Positions 14,876 through 22,568 of a stretch of 24,302 bases of DNA are shown piece by piece; within the stretch, counting starts at the first letter, position 1; each line of letters opens with the position of its first letter. Source of the stretch: CAZNVG01 sp964576475. GTDB taxonomy: Bacteria > Patescibacteriota > Saccharimonadia > Saccharimonadales > CAZNVG01. The notes under the pieces are model-generated. The model saw only the letters and a program-made list of their open reading frames with translations, did not search any database and was not told the origin of the DNA. A program made the translations under genes and the position numbers. The stretch covers positions 1-24,302 of the forward strand of contig CAZNVG010000014.1 in the NCBI GenBank assembly GCA_964576475.1, written 5' to 3'.

Positions 14876-17673
14876 TTTGTTTTCTCCCTCTCAATCATTT
14901 GCTCATAGAGAGCGAAAAGATCGGCAAGACGCTCCTCATCTGAATTATACGGCTTAGAACGGTATAGCCGATCAACGGTTAAGTCTAGCTCTTCGTGAGC
15001 CTCTCGTAGATCTTCTGGCATTTTGTCCGGATCATACAGCTCCGCAAGAGTTTTCTCTGAATGGTTCTCACGAGCAAATATTACGTTCCGAGCCTTGCTA
15101 GCGAGTTCTTTTTGCTCATGTTCTAGCAATGGTCGAACTGGAAAAGTGTTATACACTAGCGCAGAAGAGTAGCGGAGCCGCGTCTCTAATGCGCCGCCTA
15201 CCGCCCTTTGCCATACCATGTGCATCCGCGAGCTAATAAACGCAAACACATGAAGTGGCGCACTAGAGACTACAAAAGATGCATTATTAGCTACTACATC
15301 ACGAGGTAAGTAGTCTATTGGGATATACTCTCTACGCTCAGATGATGTAGACGGAACAAGAATAGAGTTTTCAGGAGGCATCACAAACTCACGGAACTGA
15401 TACGACTTCTTCGCCATATCCTGAGCGCCTTTATCTTTGCTTTCAAGACGAAACTCTCGCACAGCGTCTACGCGCTCTTTTACAAAATCATATTGATATG
15501 CATCCTCGAAGTCTGCATCCGAAATCCATAGACACCAGCGTATCTTCTGGTTGAGATAGTCTTGCCCACTTACAAACTTCTTCATATATTTTTCAAGTCC
15601 TGGGCTTTGCGCAACCGCCTTTTGCATAGTTTCAGTATCAAAGATAAGGTTACCTCCATCGACCGGCTTGCAGCCGTAGCCCATACGTGGGACATCCGAA
15701 AGCGGCTTACTGCGTTTAACTACAATGATATTCTCGCCTTCAGATAGATATGCGTTGATGTTTTCTACCTCCGAACGAATACCTTGATCGTAGAGATATT
15801 TTGGAGCTTTGTTCGGTGATCGTAGCCCGATAATTACAACTGTGACACCGGCTACATTTCTCGCGCCGTTTGTCCACTTAAATGACGAGTGAGCAAAACC
15901 GATTTCCACATTTTGCTCGAAAATATATGGCCAGAGGAGCGCCACTTGTTCACCTTGACAGATAGAGTTCGTCGATACAAAAGCAAGCTTTGCCTGCGTG
16001 CCATCAATATAGTCAGCACCAAGTTTGAACCATGGCGCAATGAAATCAAGGTTTTTATAGTTCTTGAAGTCCTTAAACACACGAGCCATAGCTGCTTTTT
16101 GGTCTTTGTCCTGAAGGCTTGAGCCGAGGTATGGAGGATTACCAATCAGATAGATTTCATCCCAGCGCTCCTCTTGTAGATCTAGTTCCGGCTGATCGCT
16201 CTCGAACTCAATGAGCGCACTTTGTTCTGAGGTGGTCTTTATCTCATTTTTATGCGGTACATTTGGGCATACATCATTCCAGTCGAGAAGTGTTGAATCA
16301 CCATGAACAATGTTCGCGTTGTCCTTGAGAGGGATTAGCTTAATTTCTTTGCCAAACTGTTGCTCAAAATCGATATTCATCTGATGTTTCGCGAGATATA
16401 GAGATAAGATGGCGATCTCATGTGGGAAATCATCAATCTCGATACCATAGAAGTTGTCGAGCATAATCCTAGATGTAAGCTTACCGGCCAAAGCGCGGCG
16501 CTTAAAATCGGTGTCGTAGAGACGCTCAATGATACCGTGCTCAATCTTGCGCAGCTCCTTGTAGGCGATAATAAGGAAATTACCGCTACCACAGGCAGGG
16601 TCAAAAACCTTGATCTTGCTGATGCGATTCCAAAGTTGTTCGAGCTTCCTATCGTTATCGTAGTACTTATCGAACTCTTCGCGTAGTCCATCAAGAAAGA
16701 GTGGCTCTATAGTCTTCATGATATTTGGAACACTCGTATAGTGTTGCCCGTGGTTGCTGCGTTGCTCTTCATCCACAATGCTCTGAAACATCGAGCCAAA
16801 GATATCAGGGTTAATTTCTGCCCAGTTTTGATTGCCGCAATCAAGGATGAGTTTGCGAGCCTGTGCGTTGAACTTTGGAATACCGATGCTATGCTTTTTG
16901 GTGTCAAAGATAGTACCGTTGACGTACGGGAACTTGCTGAATGGACTTGTAAACCCAGACTTATCGCTTGTGTCGAGTGCATCAAAGAGAGTTTGTAGGA
17001 ACTGATCGAGATCACTGCCATCGGTTTGCGTATAGTCTTTGATGGAACTGGTGAAAATACTAGACTCTTCTTTACTAAAGACGCGCGTATCTTCTGCGAA
17101 GAAACAGAATAGCAAACGACTGAAGAATACGTTTAGATCGTGACGGAAGTTACTTTTTGGATCTGCTAGACGCTCTTGGTTGATTTTCTCAATCTCAGCA
17201 TAAAGATCCTTCATCTTATCAGCAGCACGGCGATCGGCTACGGCCTCGGTCTTTTCATCGGTGATTTCGTCGCCAGTCCAGCCGTAGAAAAAGTCAACGT
17301 CTCTATCAATGTCGCGCAAATTGATATCTAGTCGTGTATTCTTCTTGGTATCGACAGCTACGAGCCTCTTGTAGTCTGTGGCGATGAGATATCGTGGGTT
17401 GTAACGAACTGTCAGAGGATCTTGCGATAGATCTTCGGCCGTAGAATGCAGCTTGTTGTCATCTTCAACGTATTTGAAATAGACAACTCCTCGTTGCAGC
17501 ACTTCGTGGTCTTTATCTTCGGCAAGATTTAGCGATCCTTCTCGTAGCTTTGTGATGGCCGAACGCGACCGTCCGTAGGCGGCTAGCAGCTCATACAAGA
17601 CGTCTTTGTTATACGCTTCTCGATTGGCAATTTCGGCAACATTCCTCTGGGCGTCAGCAAAAGACAGTCTCAT
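14872..17673 (-). CDS. MmeI-like class I SAM-dependent DNA methyltransferase
   Basis: A 933-aa N6-adenine-type DNA methyltransferase. The order matches MmeI (type IIL) enzymes: N-terminal domain (1-135), helical spacer with FFAEDTRVF (191-199), FPYVNGTIF (248-256) and FGSMFQSIVDEEQRSNHGQHY (292-312, shown as FGSMFQSIVD and HGQHYTS), methyltransferase motif I FDPACGSGNF (357-366), motif IV GNPPY (511-515), then a target-recognition region (about 600-850) and a C-terminal helical tail. MmeI itself cuts DNA with an N-terminal D...ExK site; here the equivalent stretch RGVVYFKYVEDD (61-72) has no Glu-x-Lys, so nuclease activity looks lost. The ATG is preceded by GGGAG, and the gene leads the four-gene defence operon. 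It probably marks self DNA for that system. Confidence 0.9.
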   Translation of the reverse strand: MRLSFADAQRNVAEIANREAYNKDVLYELLAAYGRSRSAITKLREGSLNLAEDKDHEVLQRGVVYFKYVEDDNKLHSTAEDLSQDPLTVRYNPRYLIATDYKRLVAVDTKKNTRLDINLRDIDRDVDFFYGWTGDEITDEKTEAVADRRAADKMKDLYAEIEKINQERLADPKSNFRHDLNVFFSRLLFCFFAEDTRVFSKEESSIFTSSIKDYTQTDGSDLDQFLQTLFDALDTSDKSGFTSPFSKFPYVNGTIFDTKKHSIGIPKFNAQARKLILDCGNQNWAEINPDIFGSMFQSIVDEEQRSNHGQHYTSVPNIMKTIEPLFLDGLREEFDKYYDNDRKLEQLWNRISKIKVFDPACGSGNFLIIAYKELRKIEHGIIERLYDTDFKRRALAGKLTSRIMLDNFYGIEIDDFPHEIAILSLYLAKHQMNIDFEQQFGKEIKLIPLKDNANIVHGDSTLLDWNDVCPNVPHKNEIKTTSEQSALIEFESDQPELDLQEERWDEIYLIGNPPYLGSSLQDKDQKAAMARVFKDFKNYKNLDFIAPWFKLGADYIDGTQAKLAFVSTNSICQGEQVALLWPYIFEQNVEIGFAHSSFKWTNGARNVAGVTVVIIGLRSPNKAPKYLYDQGIRSEVENINAYLSEGENIIVVKRSKPLSDVPRMGYGCKPVDGGNLIFDTETMQKAVAQSPGLEKYMKKFVSGQDYLNQKIRWCLWISDADFEDAYQYDFVKERVDAVREFRLESKDKGAQDMAKKSYQFREFVMPPENSILVPSTSSERREYIPIDYLPRDVVANNASFVVSSAPLHVFAFISSRMHMVWQRAVGGALETRLRYSSALVYNTFPVRPLLEHEQKELASKARNVIFARENHSEKTLAELYDPDKMPEDLREAHEELDLTVDRLYRSKPYNSDEERLADLFALYEQMIEREKTK

Positions 17674-17713
17674 TCAATCTCCCTCTGTACAAGTAGTCTA
17701 ATCATTATTACTA

Positions 17714-17719
17714 ATTATA
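17714..17719 (-). promoter_or_regulatory. Candidate -10 of the methyltransferase operon
   Basis: TATAAT on the minus strand, about 40 nt upstream of the methyltransferase ATG at 17673, whose own GGGAG Shine-Dalgarno lies between. The -35 region is weak (GCTGAA at 17 nt spacing). It faces away from the STAND gene promoter. Confidence 0.45.
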
Positions 17720-17775
17720 CCCCAAAATTACGACAGTTCAGCTATTTCAAATCGGTCATTTGAATCGACCGCAAA

Positions 17776-17797
17776 CCATCCGAGAAAGCTCGAATGG
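17776..17797. promoter_or_regulatory. Inverted repeat in the divergent defence-gene region
   Basis: CCATcCGAG and CTCGaATGG flank a 4-nt AAAG loop (8 of 9 bp paired). A second, shorter inverted repeat (CGGTC at 17753-17757, GACCG at 17767-17771) lies just before it. Both sit between the methyltransferase -10 and the STAND gene start. They could be regulator binding sites, since neither is followed by a good T-run. Confidence 0.35.
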
Positions 17798-17860
17798 GAC
17801 TTCGCCTTTTCTTGCAGAAAAACCGAAGTGATAGATAGGCTTGAAACTGTTGCAAGGTAT

Positions 17861-17866
17861 TATAAT
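17861..17866 (+). promoter_or_regulatory. Candidate -10 for a leaderless STAND-gene mRNA
   Basis: A perfect TATAAT ends 6 nt before the ATG at 17873, the spacing expected if transcription starts at the start codon. TTGAAA at 17841-17846 is a -35-like hexamer but only 14 nt away. No Shine-Dalgarno is found at a useful distance from this ATG or the upstream GTG at 17828. Confidence 0.45.
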
Positions 17867-17872
17867 TGTTGT

Positions 17873-20800
17873 ATGGATGATTTACTGGAGGACATACGAC
17901 AGAAACTCGCGACCGTATCGGATGGCAATCTGTTTGAAGAGTTTACGACCTTCTCTTTAGCTGCTTCGATTCCAGGACTTGCTCCTGTGAGTGGTGGTGG
18001 GGATTTTGGCCGTGACGGAGAAGCTCCGAATGCAGTACTGACGTGTACGATTCAGGCCGATGTGATCGGCAATATGACCAATTCGCTAAACCAGTATAAG
18101 AAATCATCAGGCAAAGCAGACACCGTATACGTAGCGACAAGTCAGACGCTGACTAATCATCAGAAAGATAACCTTCGCAAAAGAGCGGACGAGCTTGGGT
18201 TTAATCTGCCATCGATATATGATGCACCACACTTTGTTAATGAGCTATACAAAGACGCCGATTGGCGACAAAAGCTCCTCGGTATATCAGGTGAGCTACC
18301 GGCGCTATCGCGTATTCCTATCAACACTCGTACCACTTTGGACGTTCCGATGATTGGCAGAAGTGAAGCGGTGGCTAACCTCGAAAAGATACAGGGTGAC
18401 GTTCTCATATCGGGTCAGCCCGGAAGTGGAAAGACTTACATAGCTACAGATTTTGCTAACAGACACAATGGACTGTTTGTTATATCCGACGATACGACAA
18501 AAATTGCAAACGAACTACGACAAAAAACACCAGGCGTCCTTTTGATAGATGACATACACAGTAAAGAAGCACTTCTTACAAACCTAAAACACATGCGCAC
18601 TCAGTTGAAGCTAGATTTTAGGATTGTAGGCACTTCATGGGCGTCCGGCGAGACTGCCGTTAAGACCGCCATGGGCATCGGTGATACAAGCGTCTTACGT
18701 CTCAGAGAGCTCACGAGGAATGAGATAGTTGAGGTAATTGATGCGTGTGGCCTAAAAGGGGCAACGAACTTACTGAAACGCGAGATCGTAAATCAGTCTA
18801 AAGGCAAGCCGGGGTTAGCAATCACGCTTAGTTCTTTATGCCTCGCCGGTGATTGGGAAAAAGTATTCAACGGTGACTCACTCTATGATCTTGTAACATC
18901 AAGCTTCAACGCAAAATTAGGAAAGAGTGTTACGACGTTGCTCTCATTTATTGCTCTCGGTGGTGATACTGGCATCAGTCTGAGTAACCTCTCTGAAATC
19001 TCTGGTGTATCAGTACCCGATGTAAAGGTCATTTTAGATGAACTGGCGTTCGGTGGTGTTCTCAGCTCTAAGGACGACGGTACGGTTCGCGTAGAGCCTG
19101 ACGCACTTCGCTACCCACTGGTTCAAGAGTTGTTCATTGATGGCTCGGGAACGCTACGGTTCGAGGATTATATTGAGAAGTACCCTTCAAAGAACGATGT
19201 CATAGAGACACTACTCGTTACTGTACTTAAGGGTGCGTCAATGCAATCCAGTAGGATAACTCCCTATCTTGCTGCTGACTTCGCGGCAAAGACATGGGCG
19301 TATTATGCCGCGCTCGGTAAAGATGAAGCAGAATATGTAGTTACCAATAACCGTGATGCGATTGTCGCAGTATCAGAGCCAGTTCTTGCTATGCAGCCAG
19401 AAATCGCTATACGCGAGCTGATGATTGCTGCTGTAGACGATCATCGGGCACTGAATCAGTACCCAAATCATCCAGCACGAGTGCTTGATGAGTGGGTTGA
19501 CCACGCTAAGCCCGGATCAAGTGTAGCCGTAAAACGTCGCGCGTTACTACTAAAGGTTGCTGGTGAATTGCTTGAGAGTGGTTATCAAGATCAAGTGACA
19601 ATCGGCCGCGTCATCGCATCCGCCCTTAATCCGCACTATCAGTCGAGCGAGTCCGACCCGGGCGTGGGTCTGTCAATTACATTTACTCAGGGCTATATAT
19701 CTCCTGAGGAGTTCAACCAGATGCCAGCCCTATTTGATACGGCAAAGGCAATATATGAGAAACTGGACAACGACGAAGCATTTGTTGAGATACTTTCAGT
19801 TGCGGACGATTGGGTATATAACAGGCAAAATGTTTCAGCAGAGTATCTTGCCGTCATCGGTGACACCAAGAAACAATTAGCGCAAAACTTACTCACCAGC
19901 CTAAGAGATGCGACGAAAGGACGTAATCTTCTTCAGCGTCGTATTCGACAACTGGGCAATGCGATTGGTATGAATCTTGAGATCGAAGTGCCGCGAGAGT
20001 ATGAGATTCTATTCCCTTATGAATCGCGGCGACCAAACCGAGAAGAGGCACTTTTTAAGAAGCAAATAGAGGCTGTACAAAGCTTAGCCAAAGATTGGGC
20101 AAAAGAAGACCCAGCCGTCATCGTTGATAAGATTGCCGAGTTTCAGAGAGAGTCCAGCGATACTCGAACGAACTGGCCAAACTATCTACATCACATGCCG
20201 TCAATGCTCGCAGGAGCGTTACCGAGCGAAAGCCTTATTGAATGGGCAAAACTTCTCGTTGCACGCACCACCTCAGCACAATTCACAGCAAGCTTTGCCG
20301 ACAAGATAGCGGAAACTAAGCCAGAGGGCTACCGCGAGTATCTTAAGATCGTGCTAGCGACAGATACACATGATGTTGGCGCTATGCAGGCAATTATCAT
20401 GCGGTTTAGCGTGACGGAAGAACCTGAGTTATTTGAACTAGCCAAGCCACTTTTCAGCAAGTATGATAGCGCCGTTAATACAGCCTGCCTCCGCAGTGAA
20501 GTCTCTCTGGAGAACGAATTGTATATTCTTGACAACGTAGCCGAGGACGCCGCAGTTGAAATATGTGGCGGTATTGATTTTGAATACTCAAAGGATGGTG
20601 ATGGAAAAGAGATGCCAAGTGAACTTCGCGAAAAGTGGCAGAAAGCAATCATCGGGCACTCGACGATTAACTACCATGCCCTGAGTGACCTCAAACACCT
20701 ACTTGGCAAGCACCCCGAACTAGCTCTTCCGTGGTTCAAGGATAAGATCAATAGAAAGATTGACCGAGAACATGGATGGCGACTACATACAGACGATGTC

Positions 20801-21253
20801 GCGAAAGGACTTATCAAAACACTAACTATTGACGACCGTAAGAAGTTGCTAGGAATGCTCGACTCCTCCAGCGGCAATTATTCGTTTGCATCTGTTCTGG
20901 TGAATCAGAATCCCGAGCTTTATCAAGTACTTATTGATAATCAAGACGCCAAGGATTTTCATCTTGATCCGCTCAATATCTTCTCTGATAGTTGGGTTGC
21001 GATGGCAGAGATAGCCCTAAAGGCAAAATACTCACCCGAAGATGTGCAACAGAGCAGTTTTAGTTTCAATATGAGCTGGTCAGGCAGTGAATACACCATG
21101 TGGCAAGGTAAGCTCGCTGACATTGAGGAGCACCTACATAAGACCGAAGATTCTACAATCATAAGCATAGTGAATGAGCTAAAGAAACATATAGAATCAC
21201 GTGCTGCTGACGCCAAAGAGAAAGAGTACCAGCGAGAGGTGCGAGGTATATAA
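17873..21253 (+). CDS. Avs-like STAND NTPase with PD-(D/E)XK-like N-terminus
   Basis: A large predicted immune sensor-effector (1126 aa from the ATG at 17873; 1141 aa if the GTG at 17828 is used, and that numbering is given here). Residues 20-150 resemble a PD-(D/E)XK/Mrr-type nuclease: LFEEFTTFSL, VSGGGDFGRDGE (54-65), then CTIQAD (73-78), where the usual Gln/Glu-x-Lys is replaced. The STAND ATPase follows: Walker A GQPGSGKT (196-203), Walker B VLLIDDIH (237-244), GTSW (268-271), and a GKPGLAI motif (326-332). A winged-helix segment (about 385-430) leads to a roughly 700-aa helical C-terminus, the usual target-sensing part of Avs proteins. It is divergent from the restriction-like operon. 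Whether the nuclease is active is uncertain. Confidence 0.8.
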   Translation: MDDLLEDIRQKLATVSDGNLFEEFTTFSLAASIPGLAPVSGGGDFGRDGEAPNAVLTCTIQADVIGNMTNSLNQYKKSSGKADTVYVATSQTLTNHQKDNLRKRADELGFNLPSIYDAPHFVNELYKDADWRQKLLGISGELPALSRIPINTRTTLDVPMIGRSEAVANLEKIQGDVLISGQPGSGKTYIATDFANRHNGLFVISDDTTKIANELRQKTPGVLLIDDIHSKEALLTNLKHMRTQLKLDFRIVGTSWASGETAVKTAMGIGDTSVLRLRELTRNEIVEVIDACGLKGATNLLKREIVNQSKGKPGLAITLSSLCLAGDWEKVFNGDSLYDLVTSSFNAKLGKSVTTLLSFIALGGDTGISLSNLSEISGVSVPDVKVILDELAFGGVLSSKDDGTVRVEPDALRYPLVQELFIDGSGTLRFEDYIEKYPSKNDVIETLLVTVLKGASMQSSRITPYLAADFAAKTWAYYAALGKDEAEYVVTNNRDAIVAVSEPVLAMQPEIAIRELMIAAVDDHRALNQYPNHPARVLDEWVDHAKPGSSVAVKRRALLLKVAGELLESGYQDQVTIGRVIASALNPHYQSSESDPGVGLSITFTQGYISPEEFNQMPALFDTAKAIYEKLDNDEAFVEILSVADDWVYNRQNVSAEYLAVIGDTKKQLAQNLLTSLRDATKGRNLLQRRIRQLGNAIGMNLEIEVPREYEILFPYESRRPNREEALFKKQIEAVQSLAKDWAKEDPAVIVDKIAEFQRESSDTRTNWPNYLHHMPSMLAGALPSESLIEWAKLLVARTTSAQFTASFADKIAETKPEGYREYLKIVLATDTHDVGAMQAIIMRFSVTEEPELFELAKPLFSKYDSAVNTACLRSEVSLENELYILDNVAEDAAVEICGGIDFEYSKDGDGKEMPSELREKWQKAIIGHSTINYHALSDLKHLLGKHPELALPWFKDKINRKIDREHGWRLHTDDVAKGLIKTLTIDDRKKLLGMLDSSSGNYSFASVLVNQNPELYQVLIDNQDAKDFHLDPLNIFSDSWVAMAEIALKAKYSPEDVQQSSFSFNMSWSGSEYTMWQGKLADIEEHLHKTEDSTIISIVNELKKHIESRAADAKEKEYQREVRGI

Positions 21254-21383
21254 AAAGACTCCTATCCCTTCGCGAGCGATAAGACAAGATGTCCGGGAAA
21301 AGCAGAGGTTGACAGAGTTTTAGATAACCCCTTATTTTATGTACTGTTACTAATATCACAATATAGATCTGAGATTGATAGTG

Positions 21384-21410
21384 AATAGACTCGCAATATG
21401 CGAGTCTATT
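21384..21410. terminator. Bidirectional terminator between STAND and DUF305 genes
   Basis: A perfect 12-bp inverted repeat, AATAGACTCGCA and TGCGAGTCTATT, around a 3-nt loop (ATA). The two genes converge here, 130 nt past the STAND stop and 30 nt past the DUF305 stop. The T-runs are short on both sides (ATTT; ATT), so the terminator may be of modest strength. I see nothing else in the 187-nt gap. Confidence 0.65.
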
Positions 21411-21440
21411 TAAGGATGTGTGTTTACGTTACCGTTTTAA

Positions 21441-22112
21441 CTAGTAGCCCCACTGAGTCTGCCAGTCTTTCATCTGCTTGATCTCTTTTGTTTGGGCGGT
21501 GACAATCGCTTTTGTCAGGTCTTTTACTTCCTGATGTTCGGCGTTCTTCTCGCCAGGCGCAGCCATATCAAGCGCTCCTTGATGGTGCATGATCATCTGC
21601 TCGATAAATGCCTTATCAAAATCATCGCCAGTTTTGTCTTTAAGCTCATTTTCCATACCGGCCATTTCGTCCATCATACCCATTGCCGAGTGATCCATCA
21701 TGTTGTCACTACTTGATGATGGGTAGCCCCATGCTTGCTGCCATGACTTCATCTGACTAATTTCTCCGTTTTGGGCAGAGATAATGTCGCTTGCCATGTC
21801 CTTGAGTTCCTGGTGCTTAGCGTTGGTGAGCGCAAGCTGCGCCATGGTGACAGCGCCCTCGTGGTGAGCAATCATGTTAGCGATAAAGTTTCGATCATAC
21901 TCCTCGCCGGTCATCGCCGCGTACTGCTTGTAGGTGCTGCTATTGGTATCAACCAATGAATCACTACTTGATGAGTTACCCATGTCCATACCAGACATAT
22001 CAGAGGTGTTCGACTTATTAGTATCACCACGCAGGCCATAGTAGAGTGCAGCGCCACCCACTGCCAGCACAAGCACGACAGCGATAATAGTAAATAGTTT
22101 CTTATTGTTCAT
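21441..22112 (-). CDS. Membrane-anchored protein with two DUF305 domains
   Basis: A 223-aa protein (from ATG 22112, chosen because AGGAG lies 6 nt upstream; an upstream GTG at 22118 abuts that site). An N-terminal hydrophobic segment (about 6-26) anchors it, followed by a Ser/Asp/Met-rich linker (DMSGMDMGNSSSSD). Two DUF305 four-helix domains follow at about 67-130 and 160-223. Each has an HH motif, MIAHHEGA (80-87) and MIMHHQGA (173-180), and each ends in W-Q-x-x-W-G-Y. The linker between them is Met-rich (MMDHSAMGMMDEMAGM). DUF305 proteins (for example CopM) bind copper, so an extracytoplasmic metal-binding role fits the cluster. The domains look like an internal duplication. Confidence 0.92.
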   Translation of the reverse strand: MNNKKLFTIIAVVLVLAVGGAALYYGLRGDTNKSNTSDMSGMDMGNSSSSDSLVDTNSSTYKQYAAMTGEEYDRNFIANMIAHHEGAVTMAQLALTNAKHQELKDMASDIISAQNGEISQMKSWQQAWGYPSSSSDNMMDHSAMGMMDEMAGMENELKDKTGDDFDKAFIEQMIMHHQGALDMAAPGEKNAEHQEVKDLTKAIVTAQTKEIKQMKDWQTQWGY

Positions 22113-22126
22113 AGACACTCCTAAAA

Positions 22127-22158
22127 ATTTAGTTGTTTTACTCGGAAAGCAACTAAAT
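22127..22158 (-). terminator. Hairpin with T-run upstream of the DUF305 gene
   Basis: On the minus strand a 13-bp stem (ATTTAGTTG-CTTT with AAAA-CAACTAAAT, one G-T pair, loop CCGAGT) is followed directly by TTTTTAGG. It begins just after the stop codon of the small Met/His-rich gene and ends a few nt before the DUF305 Shine-Dalgarno. The T-run suits an intrinsic terminator; its position inside an apparent operon could make it a partial terminator or attenuator that sets DUF305 level. Confidence 0.55.
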
Positions 22159-22159
22159 C

Positions 22160-22558
22160 CTACGGTCGGAATACCGAGAACAGAATGTACGCCGGTAAGC
22201 CTGGCGGTGGCTCGAAGTCTGTAACAGTACGGGCCATTTCGCTATGGCGATGCGATAATGCCAAGATAATCTGTGCTGGATCGGGTTGAAATAATACGTC
22301 AGGCTTCTGCTTATCTTCTTCGCCGTCCTCAAAGGTCGGCGACTCGTTTTTTGGCGTCGTGGAAGTACAAAGTGTAATGCAGTTAATGCTGCGGCCATGC
22401 TCCATGCCGTGCATATTGTGCATAGGCTGAGCGGCCGCAACGTGACTGCTTACAAGCGCACCATAGAACACCGTACTCATAAGCACAATAAACATACACG
22501 ACACACCCTTACGGGCTGCATGTGTTACTTTATGTGTTATTGGGCTTACTGTTCGCAT
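22160..22558 (-). CDS. Small Met/His-rich membrane-anchored protein
   Basis: A 132-aa protein that I do not recognise as a named family. The ATG at 22558 is used; a TTG three codons earlier (22567) is possible, and neither has a Shine-Dalgarno. A basic N-terminus is followed by a hydrophobic segment (about 18-43, numbering from this ATG) ending AAAQP, a signal peptide or anchor. Just after it comes MHNMHGMEHG with alternating Met and His, then two Cys (CITLC). The rest is acidic and hydrophilic, ending in a short hydrophobic tail. The Met/His cluster suggests metal, probably copper, binding outside the cytoplasm. It lies between the YHS-reductase and DUF305 genes. An alternative overlapping frame (22153-22440) lacks these features. 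Confidence 0.68.
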   Translation of the reverse strand: MRTVSPITHKVTHAARKGVSCMFIVLMSTVFYGALVSSHVAAAQPMHNMHGMEHGRSINCITLCTSTTPKNESPTFEDGEEDKQKPDVLFQPDPAQIILALSHRHSEMARTVTDFEPPPGLPAYILFSVFRP

Positions 22559-22568
22559 ACGATTCAAT

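Noticed and set aside
12962..14957. Several plus-strand open frames (for example 12376-12918, 14484-14957) over the defence operon
   Set aside because: They are antisense to genes with clear motifs, are Ser/Arg-rich without domains, and have no promoter or ribosome-site support.
9550..21253. Reading the defence island as BREX or DISARM
   Set aside because: A methyltransferase and helicase are present, but there is no PglZ phosphatase, BrxC-like ATPase, DUF1998 or PLD nuclease in the window.
9398..21440. Mobile-element boundaries of the defence island
   Set aside because: No integrase, transposase, tRNA or flanking direct repeat was seen at either side, so island transfer is plausible but not shown by the sequence.
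22153..22440. Alternative 95-aa minus-strand frame overlapping the small Met/His protein
   Set aside because: It lacks a signal segment or recognisable motif, whereas the other frame has a membrane segment followed by a Met/His cluster and fits the operon spacing.
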